A DNA stretch of 64,000 nt from Planctomycetota bacterium (GTDB lineage: Bacteria > Planctomycetota > Planctomycetia > Gemmatales > Gemmataceae): contig JAKOSN010000040.1 in assembly GCA_029777335.1 (NCBI GenBank), forward strand, positions 1-64,000, in the 5' to 3' direction. This document shows, piece by piece, positions 25,709-34,364 of the stretch. Made by a program: the position numbers and the translations under genes. Each line of letters opens with the position of its first letter. Position 1 is the first letter of the stretch. The notes beneath the pieces are model-generated. The model worked only from the letters and a program-made list of their open reading frames with translations, searched no databases and had not been told where the DNA came from.

Positions 25709-28700
25709 ATGGAAATCCTGGACCAACTATCCGTGTTGGCCATTGAGCAGATCCTCCCCTCTGCGGCCGAGGCGGTCGGGGGGAAGGGAGCCGGCGCAGT
25801 TGCTCGCTTCCTCTTCGGTCACTTCACCGAACACCAGCAGCGCTGGCAGCGCGCCTTGCACAAAGCCCAGAAACAGGCGTGGCAGGCGCTTGAACTCGCT
25901 CTCGCTGGCAATGGGTGGTGGGAACGTTGCCAGCGCCTGGTCGCCAGCGCTGATGCGCGGAGCTTTCGCCAGCAGATTCAGACTTTCCTCGACAGTCAGC
26001 CCCTGAAGGATCTCCCCGCGCTCGACACACGCCAGAAACAGGAAGCCCTGGTCCAACTCCGAGCCGCCCGCAAGGCTGGACTGCTCGAGGTGCAAGCGAT
26101 CGATTTTCAGGCGGTCTCCAACCAGGCCGGCGAGGTAGCGCTTCTGAGCGAACCAGCACGCCAGATCGAGGCACGCTGGAAAACAATCGAACAGATGGCC
26201 GAGCGCTTGCACCAGGCCGGGTATCCCACCCTGGCGCGCTTTCTCAAGCTGCGTCCGGCCGCGGGGAATCCGCTGCTGGTGGTCGCCGTCCAGACTTTCT
26301 TCCGTCGACAGATCGAGAGCGACGCGGAACTCTTCCAGTCAATGACGTGGTCGCGTCTGGAGCAGATTTCCGGCACGCAGCAACAGGGGTTCAACGCCCT
26401 GGGCGAGGCGTTAAGCGAACAGGGTGAACGCCTTGAATCGTTGCTCGACGAGGTGAAGGAAGTTGTCGTCGAAACGCGCGATGCCGTGCTGGACATTCGC
26501 GAGGAGTTGCAAGGACAGCGCGAGCAGATCCAGCAACTGGGGCAAAACATTCTGCAGTTGCTCGAACAGCATCAGCTGCAACAACGTCCCTTGCGCCCGA
26601 GCGACAGTCTGTCGATTCGTGGCGATAACGAACGGCGCCTGGTGAAAGAAGTCGTCGCCCGTTATCGCGCTCTGTCAGCCGAACAGCGCGCCGAATTGCC
26701 AGCACTCCTCGAAGGGGTGGGCAAGCTGGAGGTGATGGCAGGAGATTTCGATGCCGCTCAGAAGGACTTTCAGGAACTCACCACCCTGGTCACGAACGCC
26801 CCGATGCAGGCCGAGGCGCATTTCAACGCCTATCGCGCCGCGCTGGAACGGCGCGACTGGCCCGGAGCGTTGCAGGAACTGATCAAGGCGGTCAAGCTCG
26901 ACAATCGCCGCTTCTCCCCGTTTCCGATGGGGAAATATCAGCCGGTGCGCATTCTGGGTGCGGGCGGCTTTGGCGTGGCTTTTCTGTGCAAACATCGCAA
27001 CGCAGGCAGCCCGCTGGTCATCAAGGCTCTCTTGCAGGACGACCTGGACAAGGACATCGATGACATCTTTCGTGAAGCCCAGATTCTCGATAGTTTGCAA
27101 CATCCGAGCATCATCCGCTTGCGCGATTGCGACTTTGTCGACAAGGTGAATCGCTCGCGTCCCTACCTGGTCATGGACTATTTCGAGGGGATAACTCTTG
27201 AAGAATACCTGACCCAGCAGGGTCCCTTGGCGGAAGAGGCGCTGGTCGATCTGGCGAAAAAGGTGGCGGAGGCGTTGCAGGCAGCCCATGGCAAGAACAT
27301 CCTCCACCGCGATGTGAAACCGGCGAATTTGCTGGTGCGACGAACCAACAACACCTGGCAGGTGCGCCTGATTGACTTTGGACTGGCGCATCGCAGTCGT
27401 TCCCTGGCACGATCCAGCAAGCGCACCCAGACCCTTTATGGCGACAGCATCGCGGGCACGCTCGATTACGGCTCCCCCGAACAGATGGGCCGTTTGCCCG
27501 GTGTCCCCGTTGGTCCACAGGCGGACATCTACTCGTTCGCCAAAACCTGTTGTTTCGCCCTCTTTCAGACCACTTCTCCCTTGCTCAAGCACTGGAAAAG
27601 CCTGAGCCCAGCGCTGGCCCAGTTGCTGGAAGATTGTTTGAACGAAAACCCCAGCGAACGACCAGCCACCTTTGGAGTGGTGCTCCAACGTCTGAGCGGC
27701 GAGGTGGAACTCGTTGATCTGGAGGTGATCGGCGAACGGAAACCGCTCGGCTCGAACAAGGGGACGCGCTCGGGAGAAATCCAGCGCTCCGCAGAACGCA
27801 AATCACGGCCCGCACTCAAGGAGTTACCCGAGCCGAAACCCCAAAAAACCGGCCCCAACAAAACGATTCTCTTCGCCGGAATCGGGGGCGGAGTGGTGAT
27901 GTTGCTGGGGATTGTCATTCTTTTTTTCGTCCTCTTCTCCTCGCGTCCGTCGACAGTGGCGCAGGATCCACCGGAGGACATTCCACCCCGAGAGTTCGTC
28001 AGTACCCCAACCGGGAAGGAAAACACGGGCAAAACAGGCTCCACCCCGGTAGTGAAGCCTCCCGAGGTTGTCACCCTGACTGCCTTTTCACAACTCCCCA
28101 CCTGGCAGGTGAAGATTGACGATGGCAGCCTCCGCCCTGTCGTGCATCCTTCGCGTTCGCTCAAGATCCCGGTCCCCGAAACGTTCTCCCCTGAAGACGA
28201 TCTGTTAACGCCCAGCACTCCCAGCCAGTTCGTCGCCGTGGGGGTGAACAACGCCAGCTCCGATCTTCGCGAGCTCTGGGATCTGCGAAGGCCGCACAAG
28301 ATGACCACTCTCGGAGGTCCTCCCAAGAACGTGATGGGCTTGCACGGTCCCTTTGCGCTCAGCCCCGACGGAAAGATGCTGGCCTGCTCAGGAGGCGTTG
28401 GCGGTCGTGCCATGCGTGTGTTCGATATGTACACCCAGGAGGAAGTCGCCAAGCTCTACCCCGAACGTGTCCGGCAGCTGGTCGAACGCCCCACCGGGCC
28501 GATTCTCTATGACTTTGCTCATCCTGGCCATCTGCTGATGGTCTTTGAGACCGGCCACGGACACTTCGGACTGATCTGGGAACTTCAATCGAAGAAATTG
28601 GTGATGATCCTCACCGGGTTCACCTGTCCCAGTCGCGACGCCATGGCGTTCAGCCCCGGGCACAAGCAGGTCGCCTTCTGCGGAGACAAACAACTCGTAC

Positions 28701-30853
28701 TCTTCGATCTGGTGGAGAAAAAGCTGGCGGGGCTCGTTGAGTTGCCTTCCGACCTGGAGAGTCCCTGCAAGGGGCTCTGCTTCTCCGACGATGGCAGGCA
28801 TCTGGCAGGGTTGTTCGGTCCCGAGGGGACGATGAAGCTGGTACGCTGGGATATGCAGGATGGGATGCTCAAGCGGCGCTATCCACTCGCTGGTTACCGG
28901 CCACGAACCTATCCCAAGTTCAACAGTCCCGCCCTGGCAATTCAGTGGATCCCTGGCACGGGTAACTGGCTGCTGGGAGAGCACGCCGTTCTGGATAACG
29001 AGACGGGAAAGCTGTCCTCGATCAATCTGTCGGAAGTGCTGATCGAACCGCGACACATCCGAGTGCTCGACCAGAATCGCCTTTTTTTCACCGCGGGAAA
29101 ACTCAAAGAGCGCTTCCTGGTGAGCGCTCCCCTGCTCCTCAAGGATTATGATCTCGCCGCCAATCCCGCTCCAGTCGATCCCAGAAGACCAGGGGAAAAG
29201 ACCACTCCTCGGCAACTGAAGCCGATCCAGGGAGCCGATCTCACCAGGCTCAAGGTACTCCCCGGCGCCGAGGGTGCCGGAACGTGGGAGGTCAAACCGG
29301 ACGCAGTGGCTCTCCCCAAGGAACCCCTGACCGGCACCATCCAGCTGCATAGTTTCGCTCCGCAGATGCTTGGCATGGTGTTCGCCGGGGGCGGCTCGAG
29401 TCAGGTGGCCTTGCTCAGCCAGGAAGTCAAGGGAAGCCAGAGCCTGCGCTGCGATCGCTACGACCTCGCGGGAGGAAGGCATCTGGGCACCATGGAGAAC
29501 CTGGCTGTCATTCCCCCAGGCACCATCGTTGTCCCTCAGGCCAGCCTGAGCCCCGACGGGTCGCTTCTCGCCCTCGTCGATCCCAGTAATCCCAAACGCC
29601 TCGATCTGTGGTCGAGCAAGGAAAATAAACCGCTCCTGGCCTGGCAGCCCTACGACAGGGAGAAAACTGAGGCGGACCGTGTACTGTGGGTGCATATGGT
29701 CGATAATAACCATCTCTTTACGGTTAATTACTTCGGCCAGCTGATCCTGTGGAAGGTCACGGACGAAGGCAAAGCGATCCCCGCGCCTCAGGGCGTCTAT
29801 CGCCTGGACAACATGAACAAGGCCCCGCGTGCGCTCAGCGCGGGCCACAAGTATCTCGCCGCCTTCAATGGCGAGACCTATGACATCTACGAGTCTCTGA
29901 CCGGGCAGCGCAAAGGGACGCTGTCGCGACCGAAGTTACCCGGACCGTTGACTGCCCTCCGCTCGGCCTTCAATCGGGAAGGCACCCGGTTCGCCGCGGT
30001 TTTCCAGAGCAGCCTGACCACCAATGGCGAACAAACGCTTGTCTGCTGGGATCTGACCAGTGGAGCAGTCGTTACCGAGATGCGCGTGCCACGGGCACCC
30101 GGCGAGTTGCAGTGGTGTGACACCAAGCATATCCTGATTGCCGGCGAATACCTGCTCGACCTGGAGATGAAGGTCGTGGTGTGGCGTTTTCGTTCGGAGG
30201 GAACTGCCCGCTATCGCCCAGGGGGACCCGACAATCGGCTCTGGTACACCGTGTCGCGCACCCCCGCCTCGGCGGCAATGTTGCAGTCCTATCCAATCAT
30301 GGATGACGCCGTGGGCAAGAAGATTCAGGCAGTGATGAATGCGCGCCCCACCTATCTCAAACCCGGCACCCGCATGAGTGTGGGGATGGATGCCGGTGGA
30401 TTTGGGGGATTGCGCCACGGCAAGGAGTATTCCCCTCTGCTCGCGAACGATTTTCTGGCGCGGGTCAAGGGGGAAGGATTCAACGTGGTCCCTGGCCTGC
30501 CCACAGGCTTCCAGGTGAACATCGAGGAGAAATTCCGGGGCGAATCGCTCAGGGTGCCCTATCGCGACAACGTCAGCTCCTCCATCAAGTCGGTGCTAAC
30601 CTGGCAACTGACCTGCGAGGTCCTGTACATGGACCGCAAGGTGCCCCTGTGGCGGCAAACGCGAACATTTCAGATGGCCGCACCCACCAAGGAGATTGTG
30701 GCGCCCCAGAATCCCGATCAGGTTCTGTACAAGACGATGTGGGACGAGATGCAGAACTGGCTGACCCAGGACCTTATTCTTCCCAGCTACATTGTTCGCA
30801 TCGGTGGGGAAACCGTAACCCTCCCCGGCGAAACCGTCCTGGGCGGCAACTGA
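25709..30853 (+). CDS. Giant Ser/Thr kinase with helical N-terminus and WD40-like propeller
   Basis: 1714 residues from ATG 25709 (GGAGAGG at 25694). Residues 1-310 are helical with a coiled-coil (EQIQQLGQNILQLLEQHQLQ), and 310-405 look like TPR/armadillo helices. The kinase domain (about 410-690) has glycine loop LGAGGFGVAF, ATP-binding Lys in VIKAL, ILHRDVKPANLL (Asp about 535), LIDFGLA (Asp about 556) and DYGSPEQMG. A membrane helix (about 720-746) is followed by an extracytoplasmic beta-propeller-like region (about 770-1490) with WD40-type repeats (ALSPDGKMLACSGG, SLSPDGSLLALVDP, CFSDDGRHLAGLF) and a final domain without known relatives. Such kinase-propeller proteins are a planctomycete hallmark; target and signal are unknown. 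Confidence 0.87.
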   Translation: MEILDQLSVLAIEQILPSAAEAVGGKGAGAVARFLFGHFTEHQQRWQRALHKAQKQAWQALELALAGNGWWERCQRLVASADARSFRQQIQTFLDSQPLKDLPALDTRQKQEALVQLRAARKAGLLEVQAIDFQAVSNQAGEVALLSEPARQIEARWKTIEQMAERLHQAGYPTLARFLKLRPAAGNPLLVVAVQTFFRRQIESDAELFQSMTWSRLEQISGTQQQGFNALGEALSEQGERLESLLDEVKEVVVETRDAVLDIREELQGQREQIQQLGQNILQLLEQHQLQQRPLRPSDSLSIRGDNERRLVKEVVARYRALSAEQRAELPALLEGVGKLEVMAGDFDAAQKDFQELTTLVTNAPMQAEAHFNAYRAALERRDWPGALQELIKAVKLDNRRFSPFPMGKYQPVRILGAGGFGVAFLCKHRNAGSPLVIKALLQDDLDKDIDDIFREAQILDSLQHPSIIRLRDCDFVDKVNRSRPYLVMDYFEGITLEEYLTQQGPLAEEALVDLAKKVAEALQAAHGKNILHRDVKPANLLVRRTNNTWQVRLIDFGLAHRSRSLARSSKRTQTLYGDSIAGTLDYGSPEQMGRLPGVPVGPQADIYSFAKTCCFALFQTTSPLLKHWKSLSPALAQLLEDCLNENPSERPATFGVVLQRLSGEVELVDLEVIGERKPLGSNKGTRSGEIQRSAERKSRPALKELPEPKPQKTGPNKTILFAGIGGGVVMLLGIVILFFVLFSSRPSTVAQDPPEDIPPREFVSTPTGKENTGKTGSTPVVKPPEVVTLTAFSQLPTWQVKIDDGSLRPVVHPSRSLKIPVPETFSPEDDLLTPSTPSQFVAVGVNNASSDLRELWDLRRPHKMTTLGGPPKNVMGLHGPFALSPDGKMLACSGGVGGRAMRVFDMYTQEEVAKLYPERVRQLVERPTGPILYDFAHPGHLLMVFETGHGHFGLIWELQSKKLVMILTGFTCPSRDAMAFSPGHKQVAFCGDKQLVLFDLVEKKLAGLVELPSDLESPCKGLCFSDDGRHLAGLFGPEGTMKLVRWDMQDGMLKRRYPLAGYRPRTYPKFNSPALAIQWIPGTGNWLLGEHAVLDNETGKLSSINLSEVLIEPRHIRVLDQNRLFFTAGKLKERFLVSAPLLLKDYDLAANPAPVDPRRPGEKTTPRQLKPIQGADLTRLKVLPGAEGAGTWEVKPDAVALPKEPLTGTIQLHSFAPQMLGMVFAGGGSSQVALLSQEVKGSQSLRCDRYDLAGGRHLGTMENLAVIPPGTIVVPQASLSPDGSLLALVDPSNPKRLDLWSSKENKPLLAWQPYDREKTEADRVLWVHMVDNNHLFTVNYFGQLILWKVTDEGKAIPAPQGVYRLDNMNKAPRALSAGHKYLAAFNGETYDIYESLTGQRKGTLSRPKLPGPLTALRSAFNREGTRFAAVFQSSLTTNGEQTLVCWDLTSGAVVTEMRVPRAPGELQWCDTKHILIAGEYLLDLEMKVVVWRFRSEGTARYRPGGPDNRLWYTVSRTPASAAMLQSYPIMDDAVGKKIQAVMNARPTYLKPGTRMSVGMDAGGFGGLRHGKEYSPLLANDFLARVKGEGFNVVPGLPTGFQVNIEEKFRGESLRVPYRDNVSSSIKSVLTWQLTCEVLYMDRKVPLWRQTRTFQMAAPTKEIVAPQNPDQVLYKTMWDEMQNWLTQDLILPSYIVRIGGETVTLPGETVLGGN

Positions 30854-30863
30854 AGGGCGTCGA

Positions 30864-31328
30864 TCACGGCTCCTGAGACCCCGCCAGCAGTTGACCAAGG
30901 AACGCCCGTGCTTCCTCGTAAATTCCCGGGGACGAGGAGGCACGCGGACCGGCGATATTCAGGATCGCGATTGCATTCTTTTCCAGCCAGCTTCGCACGG
31001 AATCCAGTTCCGTCGGCTCGGTCAGGTCGATCACCAGCACAGGTCGGCCGTGGGCGCGCGCCAGCCGCAGCGTTAAGGCAGTCCCACGATCGGGTTCGCC
31101 ACGGGTGAGGATCAATGTCCCATCCGAATCACACACATTCAGGCGGGTGCGCTCCGGGTAGCGGTCGGTGCCAGTTTCGCAGAGAGGATAGCGTGCCGGG
31201 ATCGGGCCATCCTCCGCCCGACGCCCCTGGGGACACCATCCGCCACAGGGCAGATCGAATTCCAGCGCCACGTCAAGGGCGGCCCGATCCACCCCTGTCT
31301 GTCCACCTGAAACGATCTTGTGTACCAT
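30864..31328 (-). CDS. Putative molybdenum-carrier/SLOG-type nucleotide-binding protein
   Basis: 154 residues from ATG 31328. The start MVHKIVSGGQTGVDRAALD and the Gly/Asp-rich pattern, with CGGWCPQGRRAEDGPIP and LILTRGEPDRGTALT, match the family annotated as putative molybdenum carrier (related to YpsA and other SLOG Rossmann proteins). Actual ligand is uncertain: a nucleotide or a nucleotide-bound cofactor. It is divergent from pxpA with only 45 bases between start codons, and its 3' end is 10 bases from that of the giant kinase. Confidence 0.8.
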   Translation of the reverse strand: MVHKIVSGGQTGVDRAALDVALEFDLPCGGWCPQGRRAEDGPIPARYPLCETGTDRYPERTRLNVCDSDGTLILTRGEPDRGTALTLRLARAHGRPVLVIDLTEPTELDSVRSWLEKNAIAILNIAGPRASSSPGIYEEARAFLGQLLAGSQEP

Positions 31329-31373
31329 ACAACTCACTCGTGAGACTGTCCGGACCCTGGCGGTATTGTACAG

Positions 31374-32078
31374 ATGCACATCGATTTGAACTGTGACCTT
31401 GGTGAAGGAAGTCCGCACGACGAGGCCCTGCTGGCGCTGATCACCTCCGCGAACATCGCCTGTGGTTTCCATGCGGGCGATGCCCAGACCGCGCTGCGCA
31501 CCCTTCGCGTGGCCGCGCAGCACGGTGTGCAGGTGGGCGCGCACCCCAGTTTTGCCGATCGTGAGCATTTTGGCCGCGAGGAGCTGGAACAACCTCCCGA
31601 GCAAATCTTCGCGGAGTGTGTCTATCAGATTGGTGCGCTTCAGGGGTTAGCGCGCGCGGTGGGGATGCAGGTTGCCTACCTGAAACCACACGGCGCGCTC
31701 TACAACATGGCGTGTCGTCGTGACGATTACGCCCAGGCCATCGTTGCCGCCGCCGAGGTGTTTGGCCTGGCACTGCTCGGGTTGCCTGGTTCCCGTCTGC
31801 AAACACGTAGTCTTGGCCACTGTCGCTTTGTCGGGGAGGGATTTGCTGATCGCGGCTACCGCCCCGATGGCTCACTGATCCCGCGCCGTGAAGTTGGGGC
31901 GCTGGTGCACGATCCCGAGGCAGCAGTGCGTCAGGCCCGCTGGTTGATCGCGGAACGCGGGGTGGAAACCCTTTGTGTCCATGGCGACAATCCGCAGGCG
32001 CTGATTTTTGTGCAGGCGCTACGCCAGGCTCTGACGGCCGAGGGGATCTCTCTCCGCCCGTTCCGGCTATCGTTGTAG
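31374..32078 (+). CDS. pxpA: 5-oxoprolinase subunit A (LamB/YcsF family)
   Basis: 234 residues, slightly shorter than the usual 245-255. The N-terminus HIDLNCDLGEGSPHDEALL and segments ITSANIACGFHAGD, VGAHPSFADREHFGR, YLKPHGALYN, EGFADRGYRPDGSLIPR and LCVHGDNPQAL are all diagnostic. Known role: with PxpB and PxpC it hydrolyses 5-oxoproline to glutamate using ATP. Neither pxpB nor pxpC is in the window, so the complex partners must be elsewhere or absent. There is no ribosome-binding site in the usual place, and the gene starts a few bases after a TATTGT hexamer, so the message could be leaderless. Confidence 0.9.
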   Translation: MHIDLNCDLGEGSPHDEALLALITSANIACGFHAGDAQTALRTLRVAAQHGVQVGAHPSFADREHFGREELEQPPEQIFAECVYQIGALQGLARAVGMQVAYLKPHGALYNMACRRDDYAQAIVAAAEVFGLALLGLPGSRLQTRSLGHCRFVGEGFADRGYRPDGSLIPRREVGALVHDPEAAVRQARWLIAERGVETLCVHGDNPQALIFVQALRQALTAEGISLRPFRLSL

Positions 32079-32150
32079 TGCTGGGCCGCGATCTGGTAGG
32101 CTAGACCCGTTCGCCAGAGATTGGCTGCGCGGTCCCAGGTATCGTGTTCC

Positions 32151-34364
32151 ATGGCTGAATCGACCGAAACACTCTCCGGGGTCATCGAGCGGGTTACCTT
32201 CCACAACCCCGAGAATGGCTATGTCGTGCTGCGCGTGCAGGCGACCGGACGGCGCGATCTGGTGACCGTGGTCGGTCACCTCCCAAGCGTGGTGGCGGGC
32301 GAATATGTGGAGGCGGTCGGTCAGTGGATCCAGGATCGCGATTATGGCTCTCAGTTCAAGGCCAGTGAACTACGCGCGATGCCCCCCCACACCACCCGGG
32401 GGATCGAAAAGTATCTGGGCTCCGGACTGGTGAAGGGAATCGGCGGCCATTTTGCGCGCAAGATCGTGGAGCGCTTTGGCGAACGCACCCTGGAAGTGAT
32501 CGACGAGTCCCCCTCGCATCTGATGGAGGTGAAGGGGATCGGCGCCAAACGTATTCAGCGCATTCGAGAAAGCTGGCAGGAACAGAAAGCGGTTCGCCAT
32601 ATCATGGTGTTCCTGCAATCCCACGGAGTGGGGACGGCCCGCGCCGTGCGGATTTACAAGACCTACGGCGAGCAAGCGGTCGATCTGGTTCGTGCCAATC
32701 CGTATCGTCTGGCAACGGATATCTGGGGCGTGGGCTTCAAGATCGCCGATGAACTCGCAGGCCGACTGGGAGTTTCGCGCTCCTCCCCTCTGCGTGCGCG
32801 CGCCGCCCTGCGCTACATGTTGCAGCAACTCAGCCAGGAAGGACACGTGGGTTATCCCGAGCAAGGCGTGGTGGAGCGAACTGTCCAGGAACTTGGGATT
32901 GAACGCGAGGTTGTACTGGAGGCCGTCACCGCTGAACGCGAGGCGGGCGATCTGATCCGCGAACCAGGCGGCGATGAACCCTGGCTTTACCTCGCCCCTC
33001 TGTTTCTGGCTGAACTGGGGGTGGCACGCATTCTTTGTCAGCTTGCCCAGGGTCCGCATCCGTTGCGCCGCCTGCCGATCGATCAGGCAGTGGCCTGGGT
33101 GGAACAGCAGATGGGGCTGGAACTGGCCAGCAGTCAGCGTGAGGCGATCCGGCAGGCGGCGACCTCGAAGGTGCTGGTGGTGACCGGGGGACCGGGCGTC
33201 GGCAAAACCACCATTGTCCGTGGCATCCTGAAAATCTTCGCTGAACAGGGGCTGCGCTGTGCCCTCTGCGCCCCAACCGGACGGGCTGCCAAGCGACTGA
33301 CAGAAACCACGGGACGCGAGGCGAAGACCATTCACCGTCTGCTGGAATTTGAACCGGCGGTAGGTGGCTTCAAACGCAACCGCGAGAATCGCCTCGAAGT
33401 CGATTTGCTCGTGATCGACGAGGCCTCCATGGTTGATGTGGTATTGATGAATCAGCTGCTGCGCGCGGTCCCCGATCGCGCCTGTGTGGCGCTGGTGGGC
33501 GATGTCGATCAGCTTCCCTCGGTCGGTCCCGGACTGATTCTGGCCGATGTGATTGCTTCCGGAGTCGTCCCCGTGGTACGTCTGACCGAGATTTTCCGCC
33601 AGGCGGGGCAAAGCTGGATTGTGCGCGCGGCGCATCAGGTGAATCACGGCGAATTGCCCGCGTCCGCTCCCGCCCAGACCGGCGATTTTTACTTCATTGA
33701 GGCCCCGGAACCGGAAGCGATCCTCGACCGACTGATCACCCTGGTGCGCGACCGCATCCCGGCCCGCTTCCACTTTGATCCCTTCCGTGATATCCAGATT
33801 CTCACCCCGATGAACCGTTCCGACCTGGGCGCGCGCTTGCTCAACACTCACCTGCAAGAGGTGCTCAATCCCCAGCGCGGCAAGGGAGAAATTCAGCGCT
33901 TTGGCTGGATCTTTCGGGTCGGCGACAAGGTGTTGCAAACGCAGAATAACTATCAAAAAGAGGTCTTCAATGGCGACATTGGCCGCATCACCGACCTCGA
34001 CGAGCAGGAACGGGAGCTGATCGTCGACTTCGATGGCCGGCCGGTTGTTTATGACTTTGGCGAACTCGACGAACTGACGCTGGCCTACGCCTGCACGGTG
34101 CACAAAAGCCAGGGCTCCGAATATCCGGCCGTGGTGATGCCTCTGCACACACAGCATTTCATGATGCTCCAGCGCAATCTCCTTTACACGGGGATCACGC
34201 GTGGGAAGAAACTGGTGGTGCTGGTGGGAAGCCGGCGCGCTCTGGAGATGGCCGTCCAGCGGCAGGACACCGCGCGCCGTTGTTCTGCGCTCACCCGCCG
34301 TCTGCGTGAGGAGAGTGAGCGACGCGGTCCTGCGGAAACGGGGATGCTGGATTTTCGCGACTGA
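32151..34364 (+). CDS. recD2: ATP-dependent RecD2-type DNA helicase
   Basis: 737 residues, usual for RecD2. Start at ATG 32151, where the family N-terminus begins (LSGVIERVTFHNPENGYVVL). An N-terminal OB-like domain is followed by helix-hairpin-helix motifs (KGIGGHFARKIVERFG, VKGIGAKRIQRIRESW). The helicase core has Walker A VTGGPGVGKTT (about 345-353), Walker B LLVIDEASMVD, GDVDQLPSVGPG, and the C-terminal YACTVHKSQGSEYPAVVMPL and LYTGITRGKKLVVLVG. Known role: 5'-3' DNA unwinding in repair, independent of RecBC. Its last 74 bases overlap the 3' end of the convergent membrane glycosyltransferase gene. Confidence 0.94.
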   Translation: MAESTETLSGVIERVTFHNPENGYVVLRVQATGRRDLVTVVGHLPSVVAGEYVEAVGQWIQDRDYGSQFKASELRAMPPHTTRGIEKYLGSGLVKGIGGHFARKIVERFGERTLEVIDESPSHLMEVKGIGAKRIQRIRESWQEQKAVRHIMVFLQSHGVGTARAVRIYKTYGEQAVDLVRANPYRLATDIWGVGFKIADELAGRLGVSRSSPLRARAALRYMLQQLSQEGHVGYPEQGVVERTVQELGIEREVVLEAVTAEREAGDLIREPGGDEPWLYLAPLFLAELGVARILCQLAQGPHPLRRLPIDQAVAWVEQQMGLELASSQREAIRQAATSKVLVVTGGPGVGKTTIVRGILKIFAEQGLRCALCAPTGRAAKRLTETTGREAKTIHRLLEFEPAVGGFKRNRENRLEVDLLVIDEASMVDVVLMNQLLRAVPDRACVALVGDVDQLPSVGPGLILADVIASGVVPVVRLTEIFRQAGQSWIVRAAHQVNHGELPASAPAQTGDFYFIEAPEPEAILDRLITLVRDRIPARFHFDPFRDIQILTPMNRSDLGARLLNTHLQEVLNPQRGKGEIQRFGWIFRVGDKVLQTQNNYQKEVFNGDIGRITDLDEQERELIVDFDGRPVVYDFGELDELTLAYACTVHKSQGSEYPAVVMPLHTQHFMMLQRNLLYTGITRGKKLVVLVGSRRALEMAVQRQDTARRCSALTRRLREESERRGPAETGMLDFRD

